From the NCBI GenBank assembly GCA_905331475.1, contig CAJNYU010004514.1:1-64000 (forward strand): DNA of 64,000 nt, in the 5' to 3' direction. The DNA is from Rotaria socialis (lineage: Eukaryota > Rotifera > Eurotatoria > Philodinida > Philodinidae). Below the pieces are notes generated by a model that saw nothing but the letters and a program-made list of their open reading frames with translations, was not told the origin of the DNA and searched no databases. A program made the translations under genes and the position numbers. How positions within the stretch are numbered: position 1 is the stretch's first letter; the number at the start of each line of letters is the position of its first letter. Below are positions 23,270 through 34,214 of this stretch, in pieces.

Positions 23270-23572
23270 CTAGAATATATAAAATATGTCGAATCATCGC
23301 CATATCATACTAATCAAGCAATTATTTGTTTTGACTTTTCTTCCTTGTCATGGACCAAATTTACCAACATATCATTAAGTGACGATCTGATAAATCAATG
23401 GATATTGGACAAGGTCACATGGAAATACACTGGACCAATCATTACCCTATATCCTGATGAATCAATGTCATCAATTGAAGTATATCCAAAAGTTAGATCG
23501 AAGACAAAGGTCGGCTTTGCTTATCATTTACTTTGTGGCAATGTTGCAACACTTGTCCAATGGCGAAACTAA

Positions 23573-24293
23573 CTTTTATTCCCGTAGGCAACGATTCTGT
23601 GAAATTTATATTCAATTATTAGTCGTACGCTAAGGAAAAAGTTTTTTATGCAAAAATTTCATGCAGCCACAAAAGCTATTCATTTCTCTATCAAAATTCA
23701 GATCGTTTCAAAGTCACTGACTCAATAGACTATATAACGTGTGGCGTAAAAGTAGTTGTGAATTATACATTTTGTATCAGTCATATTTTTTCCAGAACGA
23801 ATATTAGAAGAAGAAAACGTGGACAACTAAACATTTCTAAAGAAAAGTTAGGTGCGGGAGTACATCATTCTTAAAATATGGTCACGTAAAGACTCCAATA
23901 GAGCAAAATACTGGTGTTTAGTGTTTCAAAAAACATCTATATAAAGCAACAGTTCGGTATCTTTCAAAAACGACTTACACTCAACATTTTTAGAATAGAA
24001 CTCTTCCCTTTGAGAAAAATATAATAAAATGACCAAGATCTGAGCACTGCGTTTGAGCAGCTTCGGTCATTACTTCAATAGTCACTCTTATGCGACAGGA
24101 AATAAATAAATCGTTGACATTTTTTTTTCAGCATAAGATTTTATGTTATTCCATATACTTTTAATTCTTCAAGATGATTCGGTGTTCTGTTCGACTTAGC
24201 ATGCATCGTTTCCACCTGAAATTTCAATTCCCTCACATACTCTTACTTAACTGAAAAACTAATTAATATTAAAAAATTTTTTATTTTATCAAT
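23573..24293. other. Intergenic, no gene seen
   Basis: AT-rich sequence between the split gene and the 3' end of the F-box gene. No feature is supported. Confidence 0.5.
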
Positions 24294-27200
24294 CTAGGGT
24301 GTACAAAACGAAGTTACAACAGGAAAGTAGATATAAAAATCTTTCGAATGTACTAGTTGTTCACGAATCAATAGCCGTTTTACATTAGTACAGTTGAGCC
24401 GCGTTGCATCTCTTGTAAAGTTTTCTGTTACAAATGTTAATCGTTTATAATTGACTTTTAGTTGAGTTAGACGAGGTAGATGTGTTCTTGTATTATTAAG
24501 AAATTGCTCGTAATAATCAGTATGAGATAGACCGAGATGAAGCGAAATAAGATGAGGATATTCAACAATTGAAGACAATTGATTATCGGTAGAGGCAATA
24601 TTGTCTGATATTTGTGACTCTGATTTTATATTCAAAACATTCAATCTTTTAAGTGATGGAAAAAACTTGGCTACTCGAAGAAAAAATTCATGCTTGAATG
24701 GAACATCATCGTGAACCTGTAAAGATGTAACATAACTGAAAACGATGAATGGAAATGTATTACCAATAGAATGGAGAGTATCAAACACAGGTGGTAATGA
24801 AAAAATATGACATTCTGCACTTCTATAGCAATAGTTTATAACACAGGCCACTTGTTCATATCCTATGTTACTGAACGTTTTTTGAATATCGTCGCTCGAT
24901 AAACCATGAACTAAATGTTGAAGTTTAGTTTCGGTACTGATATGAAAAGTAAATTTATAAAGCTGTGGCATACGAACAAAAACTTCATTTTTAAGATGAG
25001 TACCATCAATAAATCTAGTTCGATCCTCAATTATAATATTCAAAGTTAATTCTTCAAGATTGAACATACGACGAAGAAGAGGTACAATTTTAACATCATA
25101 TTGTTTTCCTGAGCAATCACATATCAATGAAAAACATTTCAAATTAGGTAGATCATCCTAGAAAAATAGAAATCAACGTTTTGATAAATATATTTTGTTA
25201 TCGATTATAAAATGAGAAAAAGTTTAGATGAATGGCTGATCGAAAAATTAAATGTCTATTTGATTCATTTCTGAATATTTATTCAGCTCAAATGATACAC
25301 ACACATATATATACGGTTCTGAAAGGACGAGTGAGACAATTTAATGGGATTTTCTTAGCTTAAAAAATAATTAATATAATAGACAAACATTTGGAAAAAC
25401 ACGTTTAATCACTCTATCAGGAACCGCGATTGTAAGTCGTTAATGCTTATTTACGAAACGTAAGAAACGCGTCTTTTACACAGAATTCTCACTTTCCGAG
25501 CATGAAAACGAATAAAAACTCTAATTCTGACCGTCTAGACGAATTAGATTTTAAGTTATCGAATAATTGTGCGTTTAAACGGTCAGAATTGGAGTTCTTA
25601 TTCGTTTTCATGCTCGGAAAGTGAGAATTTTGTGTAAAAAACGCGTTTATTACGTTTCGTTAATGAGCATTAATGACTCACAATCGCGGTTCCCGATAGT
25701 GTTTAAACGTGTTTTTCCAAATGTTTGTCTGCTTGGGTATATATTAACTTACCATATTGTAAACAGTTGATACCTTATCATTCATATTGGAAATTTCAAG
25801 GATAAACGTAGTCAGCTCCTTGAGACGACCATCAAGTAAAGCAAGACAATCCTCAAAGCTTTTTACACCGACACATAATTTCTTAAGATTTAAAGAAGAA
25901 CAGGTTGTTAAAGGTAGATTGCGAAATGATAAAAATAAACATGATCCATTAATCGACAGATGTTGTAGATTTTTGAAGAAATTAAAAATATTTTTGTGTA
26001 ATTCTTTCGTGTATTGTTCCATTGAAAACATTTGACGACTTTCTTTGTAAACAAGAATAAGATCTATGATTTGTTGTGGAAAAATACGATGAAATGGTGA
26101 TTTGACTAAATAAAAAAGGAGCGAGTTGACATTGTGCAGTTCACTGTCTTTAATCAAAGAGTGTACCAAGCAAAACAGTGTATGATACTCTAATGAAATA
26201 GAAGTAACACTTCTTTTACACGTTAACGAACAAATTAGTTTACGCTGTACCAGTGACGAATCCAAAACGAGGACTGCGGGGTTCGCCTCCCCCCGCCGAT
26301 AAAAAAATTGTTGATATTAATTTTTCTATGAACATCAGAGAAAGATTATTTGAATATATTTATCTTTCAACTAACATTTTTGTACATCAATTAGTGTACA
26401 CTTTTGTTCGTACTGACTTCTTGTACGTCCACTGCAATCAAAAAGAAATCTCGTTAAATAAGATTTAAAAAAATTTGAGCCCCCCAACAAAAAAAACTGG
26501 TTGCGTTACTGCGCTGTACATAATGAGTTTCCTTTTTAAGATGTGTGAGTAGGGATCATGACCCTCCTCCCTCGTAAAACGGTTTCTTCAACGAGAATTG
26601 GCATGCCTTTATGGGTGTAGATTGCCCATTACCCACACCCAAAAGCTTGATCCGAGAAATATCACGTTACGTGAACAAGCCGTAACATATATTTTCGCTG
26701 CTGTTAAAATGGATTTGTTTTGAAAACTTCTTACTTTTCTAAAATTCTCCTGTGTACATCCATTTGAAAAATTAAATACTATTAGTAAATTTTTAACAAG
26801 TTTTCTTGTATCGTTTGAAATCAACTTTTTTATTTCTTTTGCATTTTGTACACTTTAATCTCTTAAAAAAAGTGAAGTGTAAGAATTTTCGATGCTCGGG
26901 GAAACATAGCGCACTGATGCATTTTGTTCCAGATTCTCACAAAAAGACACTAGTGTTATATATACAACGTTCCTATGTAAATCTATGTTCAGATCAGCAC
27001 AAGAGTTTTTTTACCTTTAAAATAATGTGAGAAGATTTTGTCAGTGAAATTGAAAAGTTTAATTTCAGTTAGATTAGGATAATCAACAGCAAGAAGAATA
27101 CGTTCCATAGTTCCTGATTCAAGAATAAGAGATTTAATGTTGAGATTAATTTTGGGCAATATATTTTTACAAAATCGATCAATGATGTTATCAGCAATCG

Positions 27201-27396
27201 GGAAAATGTCATCAGTTGATGTTGTTAATACAAAATTGAGATTCTCGGTGAGCATTTTTTCTTGTACTACCATATCAAGTCGTTGATTATCTACGTTCAA
27301 TAAAGAATAGAGAACATCCATATTGCCAAGTTCTTTTAAAATGATAAATAATATTTCATTAGGTAGATCAAGAAAGTTAACATTAGACCAACTCAT
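24294..27396 (-). CDS. F-box protein of the rotifer F-box/LRR family
   Basis: Three exons: 27396-27015, 26105-25753 and 25157-24294. Joined in phase they give 532 aa from ATG to TAG. Residues about 9-42 form an F-box (LPNEILFIILKELGNMDVL, LLNVDNQRLD), which would dock on Skp1 in an SCF ubiquitin ligase. The remainder has irregular leucine-rich segments (FKNLQHLSI, LKELTTFIL, MFNLEELTL, FPSLKRLNVL, LPRLTQLKV) typical of substrate-binding repeats in a family that is very large in bdelloids. Donors are GTAAAA and GTAAGT. Both introns are long (909 and 595 bp) because they contain transposons: a hAT MITE in the first and a fold-back element in the second. The reading frame is undamaged, so the gene is probably functional. 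Confidence 0.82.
25381..25730. mobile_element. 350-bp fold-back element in F-box intron 2
   Basis: The left arm (25381-25534) and the right arm (25579-25730) are inverted copies about 150 bp long, with only scattered mismatches. They begin AGACAAACATTTGGAAAAAC and are separated by a 44-bp loop. No target duplication is visible and there is no internal gene. As RNA the intron would form one long hairpin. Long-arm MITEs and fold-back elements have this shape. Confidence 0.85.
26243..26519. mobile_element. hAT-type MITE with 8-bp target duplication
   Basis: A perfect 8-bp duplication, CGCTGTAC, sits at 26243-26250 and 26512-26519. The element between (26251-26511, 261 bp) starts CAGTGACGAATCCA and, read inward from its other end, CAGTAACGCAACCA, so 11 of the first 14 positions match. 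Ends of the CAGTG type with 8-bp duplications are diagnostic of hAT transposons. There is no transposase, so it is non-autonomous. It lies in intron 1 of the F-box gene and should be removed by splicing. Confidence 0.9.
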
Positions 27397-28868
27397 ATTA
27401 ATTTTGATAAATTTTTTGCTTAAAATGCAGAAAACTAAATAAGTATATTTTTTTGTTATTTTTATCCATTGACGTCAGCGAATAACATGAATAGACGAGT
27501 TCGTCGGAAAAAATATTCGGTCAACGAATAATCCAATGAATTTCATCGACGGGTATTTATTCTTTCTTCGCAATCGCAATATCTAACACGACGTGCAGTT
27601 GAAGTGCACTTTCAACCCCATGCACATTTTGATTAATGTTCTAAATACAATCATTGTGCGTGATGGTTCAGCTAAACTCCAAATAAACTCTGTTTTTCAC
27701 CGACTATCATTGAACAACGAAATATATCTAATAAATGAACGAATAATTGGAACTTTTAGTCCAACCTCATTTTCTATAAATGAAACATCCTATTCTAATA
27801 TTCGTTTGCATTAATAATAAATTTTCTATGAAGTGATAATTGTATTTTCGTGTATCTATTCATATCTGTGCGGTCAATGGAGCATTTTTTTACCTGTTAC
27901 CTTTTTTGTAACAGTTGTTTTGCAGGTCTTCATAGTGGTTTATAATAATCTTTATCTTCAAACTAGAAACGCTGAAAGAGAAAAGCATCAATTCGATCGA
28001 TGAAATGAACAGATTATATCGGTGTAGCATGAATCAGAATACTCACCACTATAAATGTAAAATGATTATATTGTAAAGCGATGCGTTCATTCTAGACGAT
28101 TTAAACTGTTTCACAAGTCTTGGCACATTGTTTTTTCGAATAAATTTTTTGTCCTATATGATTGTGCGACCCATCTCGTTTCTCATATTTCTTTGAATTA
28201 TACAAATTAGACTTCAATATTTGTTATTTTATTCTGAATAAGATAGAGGATAATATTTTATACGAATACATCGTCTCGAATATCTATGAATTAGACACGG
28301 TCACAGGGCAGAGCTAAAAAGCTTGCCACCAACCTACGAAAAGATTAAAAAAAGACCCGGATTTATTGGTATTTTTCTGATTAAAAATCGATTAACTTGA
28401 TACTATTTTAATCATACGTATTTAATGTTCAATTCATTATGGTCGAGTGAAATTTGTTTTAAAATATAACTTTTCACTTATATATGAGTCTGAGTGTACG
28501 TTTTTAGTTTTCCTCTCTATAAATCCAAAGAAATCGTGATAATTACTGTTATACTAAATTCTGCTATATTGGAATTCATACAATATGGATCAGAAAAAAC
28601 GACAACGGCGCAGTAGTGATGATAATGATGAAGATAGTCACTGCCTGGCAGAGTGTGGAAGTGGTTTTTCTCGCTCAGGGGAACCTCACTCACGCCCACA
28701 CCTCTTGTAAATCCAGCCGAGGCGGTTATCATAGGTTAGGATCATCTTTAAATTGGACAAAATAGCCCACCCACATGATCATGTCGAATAAACTATTTTC
28801 ATAAGAACTTGCTTGAAATACTTCATGAGTCCAATGAATGTGTGTTTTTTTAGATTAACATATTTCAA
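27397..28868. other. Intergenic, no gene seen
   Basis: 5' flank of the F-box gene. A CGCCCACACC word occurs near 28688. No coding feature is supported. Confidence 0.5.
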
Positions 28869-29215
28869 ATGGCTACTGCCACTTCTGAAAAAAGCAAGTT
28901 CTTCTCTTCGCTTTGCTGATTAGGGTGTATTACCAAATCGAATGTTAGCTCCTATTGAAGGCTATGAAGATATGCCAGTTGTATCACTCGAGGAGTCAGT
29001 AAAACCTCTTGTTGGCATCGCACCTAAAGTCAAACGTAATGTTTTCGTAGTGAAACAAAATCGTAAAAATCCAGCCGATATTCTAACGACTGATGAATCG
29101 GCTTCTATTATGCTCTACACATACGAATCTGTGCCATAAAAAAATTCATTCAATACCATTCTCAATGATACTTTGCGTTCAGAATATAGAAAGAACCTTA
29201 TTCCGTGGTTTTTGT
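28869..29215 (+). pseudogene. Truncated ADP-ribosyltransferase (ART-type) relic
   Basis: ATG at 28869 begins MATATSEKSKFF and stops at 28917. Another frame from 28942 reads APIEGYEDMPVVSLEES, then NPADILTTDESASIMLYT, before a stop at 29137. A third frame then gives NDTLRSEYRKNLIPWFLYL up to about 29213. These blocks match the N-terminal half of arginine-specific ADP-ribosyltransferase-like proteins that are abundant in bdelloids, in which DESASIMLYT and LNxxLRS precede the catalytic R-S-EXE parts. The catalytic half is absent: sense ends where a TGTGGG-like stretch (29230-29241) begins. It is a 5' fragment with at least two frame breaks. Confidence 0.65.
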
Positions 29216-29607
29216 ATCTACGTCTTAGAGGGTGTGGGTGTATTGTTTCTCACTTATCTAATTGCAAAACCCATACCCTTACTTGCAGATATCTGTTTCA
29301 TAAAAGCATTTGATTGCTCTGTAAAACCTGACCAAAAATAGTAACAATTGAAATTTGCAAACAAGGTTACGGAGAATGGCTCTTATTTTAGTATTGAAGA
29401 AATGCTGCATTTTCTCTTTTTGTTGAGCTTATATATTTGAAGAAGCAAAGTATAGTCTTTCTTTGTCACGATTCATAAAAATTTAAATACAAGAAAAAAA
29501 GAATTTGCCTGAAACCGATACTTTTAATCAATAAAAAATTATCGAATAAAATGGCCAGTTTCTATCAGCTGAAAAAATTTTCTGGATCAGTCGATCGAGA
29601 TCGATTA
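29216..29607. other. Intergenic with a telomere-like word
   Basis: GGGTGTGGGTGT at 29230-29241 lies directly downstream of the truncated ART relic. Nothing else is supported. Confidence 0.45.
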
Positions 29608-30987
29608 TCAAGTTTTCAGTCGATTGCAATTTTGAATCAATGTAGTTCGATTAATATAATCATCTACTCGATAGTTGAATAGACGAAAATCTTCATCATA
29701 GAGGCGTATGAGCGGACAAATTAGTTCGTCTGGCAAGGTTAAGTAAAACTTCTGATAATCCCATTTAGTGAGACCTGATGCACCATTTGGCTTTTGAATA
29801 TTCCAATCAGATAAGTTGAAACGTTTGAGGAAATGAGCGAAGTGATCGTTGAACATTTCATATTTGCCAATAAAGTTATATTTAAATTTACAGACTTGGC
29901 AAAGTACTGAGTAGGGCTTCCAATGATAGTTCATTCTAGCAATTACAGCAGGTTTGTGAGTGTTGACAAGAATATATCGAATAAACTCTTCAAAAGAAGG
30001 GATAGTCCCGTTGCATCCATCACTTTTTTGAAATGGTTGGCGAAACTCTCTGGCCAACTTACGTCGACGACAGATCATCTCGCGCATGACATCGTATTCG
30101 GGTTCTGGCTGAATTCTATCCCGTGCGAGCGTTGCGATTCTTTCTTTATAAGCTGACGCGAGACGTTCAAATGGATGACGAACGAAAATGGCTCGAGTGA
30201 AAGATGGAGAGAATATCTGAGATAAATTGGAGAGACTACGGAGACGAAGATAGGGAAATGCGAATGTGAAACGGAGTCTCCAAGGATTAAGAGGTGGAGA
30301 AGAGGGCGTCCCATTGATACTACCAAATCGGAGAATATTAAGATAGATGCGAAGAAACGCGGCAAGAGATTTCGGTTCTTCTGTTTTCGGGATTGTAATT
30401 GCATTCTAAAGTGAAATATCCAGATAAAAGATCAGAAACTTCTTCACAGCATCATCAATATTTCCTTGTCATACCTGTCGAAGGTCCTCGATGAATGCAG
30501 AAATATTGATCATTTGTTCCAGTCGAGCTCTAGCAGCATCAACATTTGTCCAATTGTTTTCGAGATGTTCACTGATGTCACGCACATGCATATAAAGCAT
30601 AACAGTGAGAAGAGTTTTTGTCGCTACTTTTGGAACAGGACAATACATTAAAGAGCGAGATTGCAGCACTACGGTAATCAAATTGACTAACTGATTTCTG
30701 TACCTCAAGTTGTGAACGGGATAATTAGACCTTCCACATGCAACTAAATGTGAATAATTATAACTTTCGTTGAGTATTCTCGACCTATGTTGGTAGATCA
30801 TAGCTGTTGATGAATGCGAGTCAGTCTTTATAGCTTTAATCAGTTGCAAATCTACTTTCTTATATATGAGAAAATGATATGTGTGAAATTGAAATATGAC
30901 AAAGAGACTTATTAAAGCGATCGTATATGAATAATATTTATTGTGTGGTCGAAAAGAGTAACAATAGCAAGTGAATCCAGCGAACAT
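29608..30987 (-). CDS. Golgi carbohydrate sulfotransferase (PF03567-type)
   Basis: Two exons, 30987-30475 and 30405-29608, with donor GTATGA and acceptor TTTAG in phase 0, giving 436 aa. Residues about 18-42 are a signal anchor (YTIALISLFVIFQF), predicting a type II Golgi protein. PAPS-binding motifs are clear: the 5'-phosphosulfate loop CPVPKVATKT (116-125) and the 3'-phosphate motif RHPFERLASAY (247-257). These place it with the chondroitin/HNK-1 type carbohydrate sulfotransferases, which transfer sulfate from PAPS to glycan chains. Further conserved parts include FIGKYEMFNDHF and the FYLTLPDEL region near the C-terminus. No lesion is seen. The exact acceptor sugar cannot be told from sequence. 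Confidence 0.85.
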
Positions 30988-32205
30988 TTTCTGACCAATT
31001 ATGCAAACTACTTGGATTTTATGCCAGCATATGTTCCATTATAAATCTCGCCAAGGTTAGTAGAGTCACAATTGAGGTAGAAATGATGATAAGTTCCCGT
31101 CTCCTGCAAATTAGGATAATCGTTATCAGCAAAATTTGATGGAATACGTTTTATTGAGTAAGACGAACAGGAGCAGATAAAATATATCCATTTTTAGTTG
31201 GAGTTGCGGTTGAAAGTTTCAGAAATGAATTTCAGAACCCAGTTCGAAGGATGGGGACATGTTAACTGTAACAAGTGGATCTACCTAAAAAATTGGGAAT
31301 ACTATATGTAGTATACCTATACTGATTGCATTTGAGCTTCTTTTTTTTAAATAAAATATGAGTTAGTTGCAAGCGTGAAATTTAAATAAAATTAGATTCT
31401 CTTACTCAATCTTCATGAGATTTTTATTGCAGCTACCTCTTATTACTCTTACATTTTTTGAAAGTTTGAGCTTTCTAACTTCATTTAATATGGAGATATG
31501 AAGGTCATAGGATAAACAGATCCGTAAGCTAGTGTTCCTCTGACTCATAAAAACTCCACAAATGTCAAACCTGAGAGTTGACTTCACGTATCCAGTATCT
31601 GACATAAAGATATTCAGATATGCCTGAGGATGTGGGCAGAAACAATATCTGAATATCTGAATATCTTTGTTTCAATTATTGAATAATTGAGTATTTGAAT
31701 ACGTTTTCAATGATTAATTCAACTTTCAGGTTTGACACTAATACGATATATTCAGACGCTGCCATCTTATGCTCAAGAAATACGAGCAATGAAGAAAACT
31801 ATAGTCTATTTTAAATCAACGCAAAAGCAGAAATCATCTACTTCCAAATGAGATAAATAGGCAAAACCGATCTCGCCTAGGCTCGAACGATGTTTCAAGA
31901 AAGTGTCGCATATGTCGCAGAAAACTATGGCACAGCATCCACCTAGTTTCGCACCTTGATGTGTCGCAAAATACGATACATCCGATATATTAAATATTAG
32001 TGTACAGGGTGGTCTTAAGCAGACCTTCCAACTCTTCTGGTTTTAGCAGAAAAATTCAGCTCGTCTCATTTTTTCTGCTTTTTTAATATTGTGTTTTTTA
32101 TATTTTTATCCAATATTTTAATCTTCGGAACGGTATTTTTCAAAATATAGAGATAAATTCTTATCAATGCTTGCTTTCATCTGCTCATCTTTTTTCATAA
32201 AAACT
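30988..32205. other. Intergenic, no gene seen
   Basis: Upstream of the sulfotransferase. It has an AT-rich run of GAATATCTGAATATCT near 31650 but no supported gene. Confidence 0.5.
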
Positions 32206-33060
32206 CTTGTTAGCGCAGCCCTTTGGGGCTAAAATGTGGAAATCACATATATCCCTTAGGCTTACTAATATAATTCAAAATAGTTCATCGGAAAAATCTA
32301 CCTGTGCGACTCCCAATAAGACTTTATCCTCTGTGTATCACGTAGGCTAGATTATAATATATCTTTGGGGAAAAGATATCTGCCCTCAGATAATGAGAGT
32401 TCACTTTGAAACGGCTTATCCCTACTTGCTGGACATAATCAGGATGAACTAAGGATTGGGGACGGCAACAGATTAAGTGTATATTAATGTGATTATAAAT
32501 AACATTAATAATAAGGATAATGGTGTTGTATTAATAAAGATGGTCACTATAGATGAAGATAATAAATAGCAACTGAACTGGTTAGAGAGAGAGAAAGGAG
32601 AACAATGCGACCAATGACCAACAGATCAAAGAGAAAACATCAAAGAGAATTTATATGACTGATATATTACAGTGACAAGTTTAGTGTCAATGAGCACCAT
32701 CTATTGATGCTAATACTACCTCGATTTCCAAAACCTATAATTAGGCCATTGCTTATTTGCTTATGTCTATAATGGAGTATTAGTTGTTAGCTCGTATATT
32801 TAGCAATGGCAGGGACTCGTTTCTATGATCTGTAAAGGTACCCTAAACTAGTTGCTATGGTCTGTAATGGGTAAGCATTGCCTTTTTCGTGTAGTCTGTA
32901 ATTGAAAAAGGAAGAAATAGCAGTGAAACTAGTCAAGCTCCTAATTAGCACAATTTTAAACTCATTAATGTCTGCAATGAGGAGGGGATGGGGAACCGCG
33001 AAAAATCTCGCTTTAAAGCTTATACTCACCATTTTCTTCGAAAATATGTGTTCCACAAAA
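32206..33060 (+). mobile_element. Repeat element copy 2, itself interrupted
   Basis: It matches copy 1 at both ends (CTTGTTAGCGCAGCCC on the left, TTCGAAAATATGTGTTCCAC on the right) and along the middle (CCAAAACCTATAATTAG, GTTAGCTCGTATATTTA). The hairpin AGCCC..GGGCT near the left end is perfect here. It supplies the sequence hidden by N in copy 1. It contains a 412-bp insertion at 32304-32715. No transposase frame was found. Confidence 0.75.
32299..32721. mobile_element. Nested 412-bp insertion, possible solo LTR
   Basis: Copy 1 reads ATCTACCCTGATTTTC without interruption. Here CTACCT occurs at 32298-32303 and again at 32716-32721, with 412 bp between. If the duplication is taken as the 5-bp CTACC, the insert begins TGTGCGACTCCC and ends in TAATA, with an AATAAA inside. 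A TG start, a 5-bp duplication and this length suit a solo LTR. The TA end and the lack of a known match leave that open. Confidence 0.55.
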
Positions 33061-34200
33061 ATAAGTTCAATAATCATATTTATTTGCATAACTGTTTTTT
33101 TTCTTGATTTTGAACAATAAATATTAGATTTCTATGTAGCAATTCTATATTGCAACGATAAATCAAAACTTAAGCATAGTTTTGTATCAAAAGCATACTT
33201 CCTGCTCTTTTTCTGCTACCTGATGATAAAATTTCTGTCGATTTCTGGTTTTTCAAAAATGATTCTCTGGTTTTCAGAGTTCAAAAGGTGGCAGGTCTGT
33301 TTCTGTAGTCGCGATCGATAAAAATATCCAATATCAAAACCAGTGTTAAACATTTTAAACAAAAAATCTGGCTAAAATCGGCTATTTGATTCAAAATCGG
33401 TTTTTAATAGATTATTCAAGTTTAATAGATTAAGATGGATTTTTAAAGGTGATTAAAAATGAATTTTGAACTTAACTAATCAATTAAAATTGATTAAGAT
33501 AAATTTTAATGAAATGACATCCGTCTTTAAGGCTGCAAAATCTGATTAATATCAGACTAAAATAATGGCACCATAACCGATTTTTAATCGCTACGACTGT
33601 CAGACATTTACCTTGCTACAGATTTGATCCAAGAAGAATACATCCCTGTGAAGTCACACGGAGAATTTATTTTGTCGTTCTTCCACTACCATTCTTTTTT
33701 ATTTACAAAGCAATTCGTCGTACCGTAAAACACTCACCCCAAGAACAGGATAAATTGCATTTTCTAAAGCGTAACTCTTAAAAAAGTGCATCCAACTATA
33801 TCATGAAACAAAGAACGGCAAAGTCGAACTTGCTTTACATTCTTATTGGTTTGAATCTGCACTCAATCACCATTCTACGACTGATGTAATATTAAAAATA
33901 TATTCAGGGGTGTGCAAGTGTGTGTGTGTTTTGCACTATGTGGTAGTGCCATGACAACGGCTGTTTCTGTCATGACGGGACTTCATCAGGCGGTATTCTA
34001 AATATTATATTTACTTAGATACTAATTCTTAAATTTATTCTAAGAGAAAACATTCGAATCACTTTTCAATACAATAATTAGATGTTTCAAGACATTTGCA
34101 CATTTTAAATTTTTCAAATAGAATTAACTTTAAACAATAATCTAAGACGATTAAAGAAGTCTTGAAAACGGAAGATGTTGAAGAAAAAAATCAAAGCGGA

Positions 34201-34214
34201 TGTGGGTGTGGGTG
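34201..34214 (+). repeat. Interstitial telomere-like repeat (TGTGGG)2
   Basis: TGTGGGTGTGGGTG is two full units plus two bases of TGTGGG, the hexamer reported for bdelloid telomeres. Shorter arrays occur at 8034-8045 and 26631-26640 (minus orientation) and 29230-29241 (plus orientation). Confidence 0.6.

Larger units (their letters stand above)
22251..23572 (+). pseudogene. Unknown protein gene split by a repeat element
   Basis: The frame from ATG at 22251 is open to 22907 and then enters a repeat that adds the stop at 22935. The same protein resumes on the far side at 23270 and runs to TAA at 23570-23572. Taking out the 362 bp between 22908 and 23269 joins ACA AAA to CTA in frame, leaving a 319-codon gene with no other damage. 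The protein is acidic, has no signal peptide, helices or recognised domain, and is not Cys-rich. It could be a leucine-rich or F-box-associated type of rotifer protein, but I do not recognise it. The insertion should abolish the full-length product unless the element is spliced out. Confidence 0.6.
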
